Source: Channallabes apus
Taxonomy: Eukaryota; Chordata; Actinopteri; Siluriformes; Clariidae
Assembly: GCA_030522415.1 (NCBI GenBank)
Contig: CM060121.1
Coordinates: 23,212,142-23,276,141, forward strand
Direction of reading: 5' to 3'
DNA: 64,000 nt
This document shows, piece after piece, positions 24,640 through 36,478 of the stretch (position 1 is its first letter; every line of letters starts with the position of its first letter). A program made the position numbers and the translations under genes. Below the pieces are notes generated by a model. The model had not been told where the DNA came from. It saw nothing but the letters and a program-made list of their open reading frames with translations, and made no database searches.

Positions 24640-25330
24640 CACGGAGGCGGTAGCGGGTTAGTGGCGCTGTCACCCTCTAGATCTTTGCGTGGACTGAATG
24701 TCCCCATCACGGGAATAATAAGATGTGTGTGAGCCAACTGTATGTATTTAATGAGGAGAAAGTTCCCATTAAAGGTGCGGCGCTGGATGTCATTACACTC
24801 CGAAGGAGATGAAGGGAAGAGAATAGACCTGAACTCTCCATCTTCTTTTTGCGCTCTTTTCTTTTTTACGATCTAGTCTACTGGGAGAATTTGATGCAGG
24901 TTTTACAGAATATAGTTGACTCTTTTACTCGCTCCTGTTTTTCACTTTCACTCGCGTCCTCTCCCCCTCGTCTGCGCGAGCCGCCATCGATCTCCCCGTT
25001 TTTACTGCCGCTTCCAACCTGTCTTCCTTTCACCTCGCTGCGTAGTTCCTCTCATCGTTTCTCGCCTCCTCTTGCTCCCTCTCTTTCCCTGACAGCGCCC
25101 ATCTTTCATTCAGTGTCGCCATATGCCAGGCTGATAACTCGGAGAGCTACTGCAGCTGCAACATCTGTGCCCCACACACTCGCAGGCACACGTTCTCACC
25201 CATACAGGAGTCGCAGTAAGTAGTTGGGTGAAGAGGAGGAAAAGTGCTACGCCCGCAGCAAACGCAGTACAACACGGATATAATGCGGGGAGGAGAGCGA
25301 TGAGGGCAGCGGTGCGCTCCGATAAAGGCT
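24640..25330. other. CpG-richer intronic segment, function unknown
   Basis: This part of the intron has noticeably more CpG and less AT than its surroundings, for instance around 24945-25000 and 25190-25330. Frames here are pyrimidine-run artefacts. It could be a regulatory segment or chance composition; nothing in the sequence decides. Confidence 0.3.
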
Positions 25331-25849
25331 TGTAAAAAAACAAACGGAAGAAAAAAAAATAAAACTTTCCTTTGATGGTTTGAGGTAGAGAAGTGGAGCG
25401 AAGCCTTGATCTGGCCTTGAAGGGAGTCTTTGTGCCTCTGCATTTTCCCTCAGATACAAACACACGGTCTCTTTACTAGTATTTGGATAAAGCACTAAAC
25501 AATCCCCCGCACCCATTTTCTACCCACTTTGCTCACCTGGGCGTTTCCTCCCACCAGAGATCGCTTTCTTACAAAACTGCTGCCACCGAGGAGGTGAAGG
25601 CTAACTCGTACTTCCTCAGAGACACACAAAGCTTCTTTTCAAACCCCTGCTCATGCTGGCCAGAGCACACTCATTGTGAGTGATGCCGTTTTTGTTTTGC
25701 CTCTCTTGGTTGATCACCACCAGTACAAAAGCGGAGAAGCACGGTGCTTCGTTAGATCCTCAGCATGCCGTAAAGTAGACAAGGGGCTGTTATTGGACCA
25801 GTCGCATTCCTCAGCCAGAGAGTGTGATACGGGAGTTTATAGCTTCAAC

Positions 25850-25965
25850 ATACTGTACAAACGGTTGGGGGTTCAAACCCCAGCACTTCCCAGCTGTTTG
25901 GTGCTTAATTTGCTCGGCTCCAGGGTTGCCGTGTCATGGCCGACGTTACGCTCTTAACCCCATCT
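25850..25965 (+). mobile_element. Partial tRNA-derived SINE
   Basis: A B-box region GGTTCAAACCCCAGCAC is followed by CTCCAGGGTTGCCGTGTCAT and TACGCTCTTAACCCC. These match the body of the common catfish/cyprinid-type SINE whose tail has GGGCGCCGTATCATGGCTGACC. The A-box head is degraded. Confidence 0.7.
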
Positions 25966-26736
25966 TCTAAACAATTCAGAAAACACAAAGAAATCATGTG
26001 TGCTTTAACATGCATCTACTGTAACAAGGACTTCTTTTTCTTCTTCCATGGTGGAGTACGAACGAGCCCCCGACTGCCATTTTTTAAACCGACCGTGGCT
26101 GATTCCCAGCTTAAAAACGGTAGACAAATCAGTTTCACCAAAATGTGCTGAAGTATCCAGGCAGAGGTTTTTAGCTTATTACATTACGTTAGGACCTGGT
26201 GATCGTTAACCGAGGACATGACCCCAAAGTCTGTTTCATTTTCACCAGACAGGAACTATTCTCGAGTCCGCCGGACAATGTGGCCCCAAGAATAGACACG
26301 ACATCCCCAGTGCCGTCAGTGTCTTGCGAAGTCCACGTGTGTGCCTAATGTGAAAACGCCCTCGAAGATTTACAGACAGTCGCAGCGAGAACCTCGAAAG
26401 AAACCAGACTCTCCAACAAGGAAACCCCCCAGTCTTTTACGTAAAGTCTGTTAACCCGGTCACCGGGCAAGATAAAGCTCCAGTAGGCTCGCTCACTCCC
26501 AGGATGCACTTCGGCCAACATGAGTAAGCTAACTCGCTTTAGACTGGATATCTCTCAGATCCTGATCATATCGCCAGATGATTTTTTAGAAATCTAGAAA
26601 CTCCAAAACGCTTCAACAGTCATGATGCGATGTGATGCGTACAGACGCTGACGCCCCACAGAGGAACGGTGCAGGTTGGTGTACGCGGTCAGGGCCAGAC
26701 TGAGAACAGCTTGAGTGGAAATGATGCGTAAAATAT

Positions 26737-26739
<3 letters not shown>

Positions 26740-26801
<62 letters not shown>

Positions 26802-26819
26802 CGTGCGTGTGTGTGTGTG
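26740..26819. repeat. (TG)n microsatellite
   Basis: An 80-base TG run with a GCGTGCGTGCGT interruption. Long open frames on both strands across it are artefacts of the dinucleotide repeat. Confidence 0.98.
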
Positions 26820-27157
26820 AGAGACTGTGTGCGGTGAATAAGATCTACGTTTCTCATACATCAGCAGTAGCTCAAACTGCTTCGTTTCCGTCTCAGAGGT
26901 CTTGCAGGTCATTGTTAGGTCACTTCGCACTCAAACATTTTTTTTTTGTTTGTTTTAAAATGCATTTGTAACGAAAACATTTTCTTTATAAGAATTATTA
27001 TTATTTCCGTCATCATTTTGAAACCAAGTGCGTCCTTATAAGCTTCATTATGTATTTTTTTTACTTTTGTTAGTTTGGGAGTGTGTTTGTGTGTATTTTA
27101 CACAGCGCAAGGTTAATCCTCCATTACAAAGATATGCTTATGAAAGATTCTAAATTA

Positions 27158-27160
<3 letters not shown>

Positions 27161-27188
<28 letters not shown>

Positions 27189-27305
27189 TCCGACACCTCA
27201 TTACTTTTGATAGAAAGAGAAGGCCTCGTCTGATGAGGCTAATTTGGTTAATTTTGCAGTGTGTGCCTGTTTGCAAGTACATACATACACACACTATATT
27301 TGCGC

Positions 27306-27340
<35 letters not shown>
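27161..27340. repeat. Two (GT)n microsatellites
   Basis: GT runs lie at 27161-27188 and about 27307-27340, separated by about 120 bases of unique DNA. Confidence 0.95.
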
Positions 27341-27342
<2 letters not shown>

Positions 27343-27439
27343 ATTGTGTGCATTTATGTTTGAGTGCTGTTTGTTCAGCTAAATTAAACACTGATGCAAT
27401 AAATACCAGTTCTCCATTGAATTAATGAACATATCGGGA

Positions 27440-27720
27440 TCTGATGCTCGTTCTGTCTTTCGGCGCCGTTTCACGCTCGGCCGCGCGGCTCGCATCCATA
27501 AACAGCGGAACACAAACAGACGCAGCGGCCCCGACACCGAGTCCTCTGCATACATCCATTAAAGAAAGAATAAAAAAGGCGGAGTGTCATGCAGAGTTTA
27601 TGAGGTGTTTGTCCTTCTCCGTGTCTGAACACAACGCAGGGCTTTATTACAGTAGCTAGCGGCAGAGAGAGGGCCGCGCCACGCCGCGCCACGCCGGGTC
27701 TTAACGCAATAACAGACGAT
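27440..27720. other. GC- and CpG-rich island inside the intron
   Basis: Strings such as GGCGCCGTTTCACGCTCGGC, CCGCGCGGCTCGC and GCCGCGCCACGCCGCGCC stand out from the AT-rich flanks. The last contains a tandem CGCCACGC motif. The segment also has a GCAGCGGCCCCGACACCG stretch. No exon or repeat family is recognised. A conserved intronic element or a small unmethylated island is possible. Confidence 0.4.
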
Positions 27721-29327
27721 CGGGACAGATTGGAAATATCATCCTCTCGCTCAGACCTTACTTAAGCTTCGATGCCTCGGGGCGTCGGTTCCTAAATACC
27801 AGTTAAGCTTAGAATTATACGATCAATAAGCAACCCCCGTAAGAGGACGTTTTCAGTCTAACACTTGCTTTTGTCCTTTTCTAGACAAGTTACTGATGCA
27901 CTATTAATGATAAACCTCAGATTTACCAAGTAAAATTGTGTAATATTGAAGCCTCACTGATTTCTTACGATTAAGACTGAGACGGAGGGGAATTGAGTTA
28001 CGTACCACGATTCATTTATGCGTTTCAAATTCAAAATTCATTTTGTTGTTTCAAATAACCTTTACATACGTTTGCAATTGAGGTGGTAAAATATTGCAGT
28101 TACTCTATTTCTATAGTTGGTGCACTCTGAAGTGTTCACACATTGTTTTCTAAGTTTGTTTAGAATTGTAAAAAAATATATATAGAAGGAAATAAAATAT
28201 TGAATCAGGATACTTCCGTTCCGGAAACACGTTCGTAAGTCGGATTCGTTCATAAGTCTGACAAAGTGAATCTTATACACCTTTGACACAAATAAGCCCA
28301 AATACAACTAAACACACAGGTTTGGTGTTTTGGTTCTGTATTATACTCTCGCAAGACCGCCATTGAATAGCGAGGGGAATCCCGGGGACGCAGCAGTGTC
28401 CGCCAACCTCGTTTAAAGACGTCACGCTACATGGTGTTTACTGCGCGCCTGGACAGACGCCATTTTGTCTCAGGGCTGTATTTGACTGTGACTGTTTCGT
28501 TGAGGATTTTTTAAAAGTTGGAATTCTTCTTCTTCGGGACAGCGTTACTGGACAGACGTTTTCCATCATCGATTCATTGAAACCGGTGAAGTCTCCCGCA
28601 CCCCCACACGCACAAACAAACAATATAACGTTCGTATCTGCAGAAATTCGTAACTCGAAAGTCGGAGACTTGGTGCATTTATTAAAATAATGATATTTAC
28701 AGAATCGCAATACAAATCGAATCGACACCTAGGTACGGTATCGTGATATCGGGAAGTCCCTGGTGATTCTTGTCTCTAATATTTGTATGGTAATATATTT
28801 GAATCTCATAAAGGCATAATAATGAAGCTGGTGCAGTAATCGTGTTTGTTTTTGCCCCTTAAATATACAAATGTGTCCATACTGTATTCTGAAACAAAAA
28901 AAGACTGAAATGTATGTAAAGATTCCACATGTTCATCTCACTTTAATTTCTCAACTGGCTAGTTGTTTCAACAGATTCTTGTCCTTGGCTGACTGAAACC
29001 TGACTTGCAGTTGTAGCATCACGTTTGATGTTTTTGCAGATTTCTGATATGCTTTCGTGCTCAGCCCTGGGTGTAAAGGATGGTTATTCAGGCTGCATTA
29101 TCTCTGCCGTGTGGTGGCCTCAGAACCGCCACTTTCTAATGTCACCTGCTGCATGTGCTTGACTGATCAGGATGAATCAGGCAGAGAGCAGAAGATGAGT
29201 ATTCTATATCTGATGTCCTACTGTACTTCTGATCAGAGTTCTCATCACATGGGCACCACTGACTGCTCCTGAGGATGAACCTGTGTGGTCTGTTTATAGA
29301 GAACGCATTACCGCTGAGGATGGCTTC

Positions 29328-29330
<3 letters not shown>

Positions 29331-29364
<34 letters not shown>
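29331..29364. repeat. Poly-A tract, 34 bases
   Basis: An uninterrupted A34. No obvious retroposon body is recognised upstream. Confidence 0.97.
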
Positions 29365-29366
<2 letters not shown>

Positions 29367-31070
29367 TTGACCGTTTGCTTCTGGAGAATCAGCAAGTCGT
29401 TGTGCAGTACAGTCGATCACGTTGTTTTATTCGTTGAATGGAGTAGTGGCACTTTGTTGTGTGATGATGTTGTACAGGTTGCACAATCAAAAGCTGCATT
29501 ATACAGTACTGCAGCCTGCCGATACTTTTCGTGAGTGAAAAACATGGAGGGTCTGCTTTTCCTTTCTTTTATTTTAATTAATTTATTATACATATATCCC
29601 TTGATGTTGGTTCTGTGTGTATTTGTTTATTTACAGTCCAACTCTTAACACTACCTTTATTAGTAATGTCTACGCTTTACATGGTTCCATCTCCCAGTCT
29701 CAGCGTGGCGTTTTTCCAGGAGGCACACATTCACACTCGTCACAAAAGTCTAGTTACATCCTGTAAGCATTAATTATTTGGCGGCGTTTGCATTTCAAAC
29801 AGTTGCTTATCACCTTTATCTTCTTCCTACAGGACTGTGTGTGCGCTGGGGATTTGTGATGTGATGCAGCCCAGCAGACTGACTGACTCGCTTTCATTTG
29901 ACAATCTTGATCTTGCCTCCAGCTCATTTGTTTCCAAATCGCTTTAGTTTTTCTTCTTGATTGACTTTTTCGCTTCACTGCGCCAACGTCTTAAATCAGC
30001 CTCTTGTCAGCGCATCATCATTTGATAATCACTAAAGACGTCATCCTCATCCCTTGATTTAGTTTAAATGTGAGCTGTGCTGATGGTCTCCTGAAAGTGC
30101 AGGAAGTTTGATTTTAGTTGAAAGGCACGTAGAAGTTCCTTCTCCAAACATGACGCGATCGTGTCAGTTTCCTCTGCAATTAGTTCAACATTATTCCTCA
30201 CATTTATAGCTAAAACTTCAGTTATTTTTTATGTAAACATAAAGAAACAAATACACACTTATTTGATTACTAGGTTTGCGTACAGTACTTGTAACTTTTT
30301 CTTTTAAACATTCAACAAACCAGTAATCAGTCAAACCATAATTATTAATAGCAACAGTAGCAATGCAGAATTTTTCAATAAAATTTTTATTTATGCAGTT
30401 TTTTTTGACAGAATCCTAACACATTAGTTATGTGAGAGGAGTTAATGAAGCTCACCAGTTTAAACAAATAGAAAAGGAAAAAGAAAACAATAAAGCTGCC
30501 AAAAATAATGCTCGTTTCTCTCTGTACTTATTTAAAAACTAGGCTGATAAAAATCCAACATCCAACCGTGCCCTCAATTGCGCCCTCTTGTGGTGATTTG
30601 CTAGTTAATAGATTAATAGATGCGTGATGCAACTACGGAGAAACATTATGCAAAACATTACTATAGTTCTTACCAGCAGTTAACTGACTAACGACTAATC
30701 ATTGTTTTAATGTTTATTTCATCTCATTGTATTAGTGATGCACCGGGTGCTTCCTGCTCTAAGATCAAAGTTCAATATTGAGGGGGGTGGGGGGGGGATC
30801 TCTCAGGGTTTCCAATAGTGTGACCTTTAACCCAGATTACCTTGAGCGTTCATGAAATGGTCACAAGGTCACATCTGTGATGTGTGTAGACTGGTTTTCA
30901 AAGCTTGTTACTGGAATTGTGTTACAGAGGATGAGAAAAAATTTTTTTTTTTAACGTGTCCTTATAGTCCCGTCACGTGTGTGTGTGTGTGTATGCTTTT
31001 TTTTTTTTCTTCTTCTTACTCTCTTAATCTTCTCTTGCTACTCTTCTACAACTTACTAATGAGCAAGTGA

Positions 31071-31073
<3 letters not shown>

Positions 31074-31100
<27 letters not shown>
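31074..31100. repeat. (GT)n microsatellite
   Basis: A GT run of about 27 bases. Other short GT and AC runs lie within 250 bases on either side. Confidence 0.95.
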
Positions 31101-31101
<1 letters not shown>

Positions 31102-31857
31102 CACAGGAGCGTGTTCTTGTGTTTCACAGCATGGTTCCCACAGCTGCTTTCATTAATCACACTGCAGGAGGAGAGAGAGCTGAGCTGACTGATCACACAT
31201 GCATGCGTGTGCATATATATACACACACACACACAGACGCAGGGAAGTGTGTATGGTATGTGTTTAACATTCAGCACTCGCTCATTAATTGCTCATTAGA
31301 GATTTACCCATATACATTAAAGTGTATATCATGTTATCTCTTGTGCACGTCGTACAGTTTGCACTTTATTTGTGTACTTTTTTTTTTTTTTTTTCCTTCA
31401 GTTGTTTAAAGCTGTCGTCATAAAGGTACCGTACTCTGTCTGGTCTGATTTTATTTATGAACAGCAGCAGATGTCAGAGCATCTGCGTTAAAGCAGCGTG
31501 TATTCTACTGTACAAGGCTGTACTTTATGGTAGACATTATATAGAATAATGAGAGAATAAACGTGTCAGGGTTTAGTGCCCGTGGACGCCCAAGTGGAGC
31601 CTGTGGAAAACTAAACCCCTGCTCACTTCACCTCCTGCGTTCCCCTTTTACTAATTCATGTTGATTAATGAACTCCTCATAAACGGGCCTTTTCTGTTTG
31701 AAGCAGACGATTAAATAAGAATTATAATTGCAGGGTTAAAGCGTGATGTAGGACGCTTAATGATGAAACCTTTTCATGACGTATCTTTTGGGTTTGGCAA
31801 AAATCAGACTGATATTTTTTATCATTTAGCGCTAGGACATAAAGATCTCACCATATA

Positions 31858-32072
31858 CAGTGGTGTGAAAAACTATTTGCCCCCTTCCTGATTTCTTATT
31901 CTTTTGCATGTTTGTCACACTTAAATGTTTCTGCTCATCAAAAACCGTTAACTATTAGTCAAAGATAACATAATTGAACACAAAATGCAGTTTTTAAATG
32001 AAGGTTTACGTTATTAAGGGAGAAAAAAAACTCCAAATCTACATGGCCCTGTGTGAAAAAGTGATTGCCCCC
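31858..32072 (+). repeat. Left IR/DR of the complete Tc1 element
   Basis: The outer direct motif is at 31862-31887 and the inner one at about 32049-32072. The region between is nearly the reverse complement of 33264-33477, with roughly one difference per ten bases judged by eye. Confidence 0.85.
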
Positions 32073-32236
32073 CTTGTTAAAAGATAACATAACTGTGGTT
32101 TATCACACCTGAGTTCAATTTCTGTAGTCACCCACAGGCCCGATTACTGCCACACCTGTTTCAATCAAGAAATCACTTAAATAGGAGCTACCTGACACAG
32201 AGAAGTAGACCAAAAGCACCTCAAAAGCTAGACATC

Positions 32237-33259
32237 ATGCCAAGATCCAAAGAAATTCAGGAACAAATGAGAACAAAAGTAATTGAGATCTATCAGTTTG
32301 GTAAAGGTTATAAAGCCATTTCTAAAGCTTTGGGACTCCAGCGAACCACAGTGAGAGCCATTATCCACAAATGGCAAAAACATGGAACAGTGGTGAACCT
32401 TCCCAGGAGTGGCCGGCCGACCAAAATTACCCCAAGAGCTCAGAGACGACTCATCCGAGAGGCCACAAAAGACCCCAGGACAACATCTAAAGAACTGCAG
32501 GCCTCACTTGCCTCAATTAAGGTCAGTGTTCACGACTCCACCATAAGAAAGAGACTGGGCAAAAACGGCCTGCATGGCAGATTTCCAAGGAGCAAACCAC
32601 TTTTAAGCAAAAAGAACATTAAGGCTCGTCTCAATTTTGCTAAAAAACATCTCAATGATTGCCAAGACTTTTGGGAAAATACCTTGTGGACCGACGAGAC
32701 AAAAGTTGAACTTTTTGGAAGGTGCGTGTCCCGTTACATCTGGCGTAAAAGTAACACAGCATTTCAGAAAAAGAACATCATACCAACAGTAAAATATGGT
32801 GGTGGTAGTGTGATGGTCTGGGGTTGTTTTGCTGCTTCAGGACCTGGAAGGCTTGCTGTGATAGATGGAACCATGAATTCTACTGTCTACCAAAAAATCC
32901 TGAAGGAGAATGTCCGGCCATCTGTTCGTCAACTCAAGCTGAAGCGATCTTGGGTGCTGCAGCAGGATAATGACCCAAAACACACCAGCAAATCCACCTC
33001 TGAATGGCTGAAGAAAAACAAAATGAAGACTTTGGAGTGGCCTAGTCAAAGTCCTGACCTGAATCCTATTGAGATGTTGTGGCATGACCTTAAAAAGGCG
33101 GTTCATGCTAGAAAACCCTCAAATAAAGCTGAATTACAACAATTCTGCAAAGATGAGTGGGCCAAAATTCCTCCAGAGCGCTTTAAAAGACTCGTTGCAA
33201 GTTATCGCAAACGCTTGATTGCAGTTATTGCTGCTAAGGGTGGCCCAACCAGTTATTAG
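32237..33259 (+). CDS. Tc1 family transposase, full length, apparently intact
   Basis: The 340-residue protein cuts and pastes the element at TA sites. Residues 1-115 form the paired-like DNA-binding region: a first helix-turn-helix around 10-50, an AT-hook-like SGRPTK at 58-63, and a second helix-turn-helix around 70-110. The catalytic domain has the DD34E triad: D153 in LWTDETK, D244 in QQDNDPKH, and E279 in [11 protein letters not shown], with exactly 34 residues between D244 and E279. A glycine-rich box, KYGGGSVMVWGCFAASG, spans 187-203. The length and the triad positions equal those I recall for Sleeping Beauty transposase (340 aa; D153, D244, E279). The start ATG follows the left repeat by about 165 bases; the stop TAG comes just before the right inner repeat. 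No frameshift or premature stop is present. Confidence 0.95.
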   Translation: MPRSKEIQEQMRTKVIEIYQFGKGYKAISKALGLQRTTVRAIIHKWQKHGTVVNLPRSGRPTKITPRAQRRLIREATKDPRTTSKELQASLASIKVSVHDSTIRKRLGKNGLHGRFPRSKPLLSKKNIKARLNFAKKHLNDCQDFWENTLWTDETKVELFGRCVSRYIWRKSNTAFQKKNIIPTVKYGGGSVMVWGCFAASGPGRLAVIDGTMNSTVYQKILKENVRPSVRQLKLKRSWVLQQDNDPKHTSKSTSEWLKKNKMKTLEWPSQSPDLNPIEMLWHDLKKAVHARKPSNKAELQQFCKDEWAKIPPERFKRLVASYRKRLIAVIAAKGGPTSY

Positions 33260-33263
33260 GTTC

Positions 33264-33477
33264 AGGGGGCAATTACTTTTTCACACAGGGCCATGTAGGT
33301 TTGGACTTTTTTTCTCCCTAAATAATAAAACCCCTCATTTAAAAACTGCATTTTGTGTTTACTTGTGTTATCTTTGACTAATAGTTAAATGTGTTTGATG
33401 ATCAGAAACATTTTGTGTGACAAACATGCAAAAGAATAAGAAATCAGGAGGGGGGCAAATAGTTTTTCACACCACTG
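33264..33477 (-). repeat. Right IR/DR of the complete Tc1 element
   Basis: The inner motif GGGGGCAATTACTTTTTCAC at about 33265 and the outer motif GGGGGGCAAATAGTTTTTCA at about 33450 are in inverse orientation to the left end, followed by CACCACTG and the TA target. Confidence 0.85.
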
Positions 33478-33642
33478 TATATAGGTTTCTTACAAAACGC
33501 CAGCGCTTTAACTAATTCTAATACATGTGTTACTATTAATAGAATCAATTCAGTTCAACTTTATTTGTACAGTGCTTTAAGGAGTTGTGGAAGTTTGTGT
33601 GAAATGTAAATAAGTCTGTATCAAAATGATAAACAAATATAA

Positions 33643-33975
33643 TACCAGTCAAAAGTTTGGGGACACCTTTTTATAAAATGCCATGGTCTTTTCAGTTTTT
33701 TTTTAGTTCAACAATTTTGAAATTGTGCAATAATCTCCTTTGAACCTTCACTGAGATGTGTTTTCTGAGATGTGTGTTGGGCGTCCCGCGCTGTCATACC
33801 CAAAGTCTCCTGGGATACGCTCCCGGCGCCCCCGCGTGTGACCCTGTACACAGGATATCGTGTATTATCCAGTTATTTAATAGTTTTGAAATCTCCAGTA
33901 TTGTTCTAGAATGTGTCAAATAAATTGCTAAACTAAGATTAAATTAGAAGGTGTGTCCAAACTTTTTACTGCTGC
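33643..33975. mobile_element. Short Tc1-derived MITE with SINE fragment inside
   Basis: Ends CAGTCAAAAGTTTGGGGACACC (left, in the first 25 bases) and GGTGTGTCCAAACTTTTTAC (right) are inverse copies. The same termini bound the longer relic at 42640-43351. The middle at 33780-33865 contains a SINE 3' fragment, CTCCTGGGATACGCTCCCGG. No transposase sequence is left. Confidence 0.65.
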
Positions 33976-34289
33976 TGCACTTATTTTATTTTATCTCATG
34001 AAAATTTTGAAATGCCTTCCATCTCAATATTTGCTGCTGTTCGTTTTCAACTTGATGGAAGATTATGACGCGTGTCGAGCGCGAAGTCCGTTTCATGTGT
34101 GAATTTGTGGGCGGGAAAAAAAAAAAAAGTTGTACTGAAATGGTGTGCAGTATAGCATTACAGCCTAGCATTTCACATTATCTCGCATTTACAGCGGATC
34201 CATAATTCAGCCATCTGGAGGTAGTTAGTGTTAACTAGCACACACACACCCGCCCACCTCAGAACACTCAGAGCCCCCAGAGGCTTGTA

Positions 34290-35143
34290 CAGTGGGAACT
34301 TGAGATTGGGGGGGGGGGGGGATCAGTTCAGTGATGCATCATGATTCTTTTGTGTGGCAAATCATGTAATGCCACACTCACTCCAGTCTTTTAAAATTAA
34401 TTTTAAAAAGCACTCCTATAGTATTTACACATTTGCAGGCATCACAAGCTGTTTGCTAAGTTTGTTTATCATTGTAACAGCGTTTGAAGAAAAATCAGGA
34501 TTCCTCGTTTCACAAACGCTACAGTACAAATTATATATCCTGTTAATGAACACAACCCAGAAACGGCCACCCCAAGCTGCCGCTACCAGCTGAACAAAGG
34601 TGCGAGTGCAGCTTGGATCACACACATGATAATGGCATCATCCAGACAAAACTGTGGCGAATCAAGTGCTTCATTCTCGTCTTACATTAGGATAATTGTT
34701 CAGCTCAGAAAAAAAATAAATCTCTCAGGGTAGATTTTTAGTAAAACCGACTGCCACGTATGAACCAGAGGTCAAAAAACTAAAAACGGAGGGAATCCCT
34801 GAAGGAGAATTACCCAGAGTTATGACGGAAGAGGACTCTCCTTCCAAAAACTAAGCTCCTCCTCACCCATCTTCCTCTCCTACGTTTCTTCTCCATAAGA
34901 AACGTATGTGAACAATAGATGTAAATATAAAAATGAAGTGTGCGCTCTCTCCTGTACAGGTTTTTTTTTTTATTGATATTTAGTGCTGCATTATTTTTGC
35001 ATAATATAAACAAAAATAAATCAAAAGGTAAATATAGTTCATAGTAATCGGGAACAGATTAATTCCTATGGAAAAAACTGAATCCAAATCGGGTGTGAAC
35101 AGAACTTGGGAACGGATTACGTTCGTGATCCGAGGTTCCACTG
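34290..35143. mobile_element. Non-autonomous DNA element with short inverted ends
   Basis: The left end is CAGTGGGAACTTGAGAT and the right end, read inversely, is CAGTGGAACCTCGGATC, followed inside by ACGAACGTAATCCGTTCC. The two ends match at about 12 of 16 positions. The interior of about 0.85 kb has no transposase. The family looks like a common fish repeat but I cannot name it. A poly-G run (34308) lies just inside the left end. Confidence 0.45.
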
Positions 35144-36319
35144 ATATATCTATTAAATTGTGATGATTAAATCACAAAACAAAACAAAGAAAAGGTGATG
35201 CACACAATTATGATCGTGAAAGAAAGTCATTGCCTTTGTTCTATGCTCGATTCACTCATGTCTGTAACGACTCGGACACATGACGTGTACAGTATAGTGC
35301 AAAATGAACTTTGAATGGATGAGGAAATGTACAGTAAGTTCATGATTGATTTCCTGACATGTGGAGGTAACGCCATAAGCGTGACATGTGGTTTAGGTGC
35401 AGCAGGAGACGATGGCACAAAGTCGTGGAGTTATTTAAGCATTTACGGCATGGACTAACACAATTTAAGACAATCTTAATATTGCTTTAAAATTTCATTT
35501 ACGACAAATCAATAAAAAAAATTTTAATGATTCAAATAACATTAACATTTGAGGAACGCGTACATTTATATTTGTATATAAAAATCTGGATCTGCTTTTG
35601 ACTTTCACAGTAAACTCCAGCAGGCTACTTAATCAACTCTACCCTTCATATCTGGAATAAAACAACAACACAGAGCAGGAAATGTGCTGCATCCCAGTTT
35701 CTCATCGCAACAGCTTGTAAACAATACAATGTGATTAAACAAAGCAACGCGTTCATAAAAAAGGTTTATTATAATCAGTGTTATAAATGTTATTACTAAT
35801 AGTCCATACACAGTCATTTTCTTTCCTGTAGAGACGTCCTGATCTAATTTTAGGGCCCATTGATTGTTGCTGTTTGTCGCTTGAATGTGTTAAATATTTA
35901 TACAGTTATCTAATCAGCCAATCATGTGGCAGCGGTGCGATGTATCGAATCCTGTACTGTAAATAAAGGACAGCAGAGTTTTTTTTAAAATCAAGAGTCA
36001 CGATGAGAAAAAAACAAAGTGTGATTGTCGATGCCAGGGTAGGTTTGAGTACTTGAGTCCTGTACCTGCTGATCTCTTGTGGATTTTTCCATGTTAGGTT
36101 CCACGTGTGTCAGACAGAAAAAGAAAAGCTTAAAGTCACAAAATCATCGAAACTGGACAGCTGAACATGAGAAACATAGCCTGGTCTGTTTAAACTCGAG
36201 TTCTGCCAAGACACACAGATGGTAGGATCAGGATTAGGACTCGACGTACCTTGGGTTGAGATAAGATGAGATTTTTTTCGGCACATGCACCTTACAGTCA
36301 TGATATTAAGTTCTTTTTT

Positions 36320-36478
36320 TTTTCCCCTTGCATATCCGAGTTAGGACACTACTGTAGGGTCAGAGCGTGCGCAGGGTGAGCCAGGATACAGCGACCCTGG
36401 AGCGGATGGGTTTAAGGACCTTGCTCAAGGGCTCAACCGTGCCAGCTTGGTGGTGTTCGGGCACCACTACAGTAACTC
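36320..36478 (-). mobile_element. SINE fragment, minus strand
   Basis: On the minus strand it reads ACCACCAAGCTGGCACGG, then TGAGCCCTTGAGCAAGGTCC, then CTCCAGGGTCGCTGTATCC and GCGCACGCTCTGACCC, ending with GGATATGCAAGGGGAAAA. This is the body and tail of the common fish tRNA-SINE also seen in part at 25850. The promoter head is missing. Confidence 0.8.

Larger units (their letters stand above)
31858..33477 (+). mobile_element. Complete Tc1-family transposon with intact transposase
   Basis: The element begins CAGTGGTGTGAAAAACTATT and ends with the inverse, AATAGTTTTTCACACCACTG, between TA dinucleotides (TATA on both sides). The length is 1620 bp. The terminal inverted repeats are long, about 210 bases each, and each holds two related direct motifs. 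The outer motif is GTGTGAAAAACTATTTGCCC and the inner one, near 32050 and 33270, is GTGTGAAAAAGTGATTGCCC (right inner copy with AATTACTTTTTCACAC). This is the IR/DR layout of Sleeping Beauty-type Tc1 elements. The single gene inside is open throughout. The element lies in an SPOP intron in the same orientation as SPOP. Confidence 0.95.

Noticed and set aside
26594..27382. Open frames of 75-105 codons across GT/CA runs
   Set aside because: They are dinucleotide-repeat artefacts (alternating Val-Cys or Thr-His).
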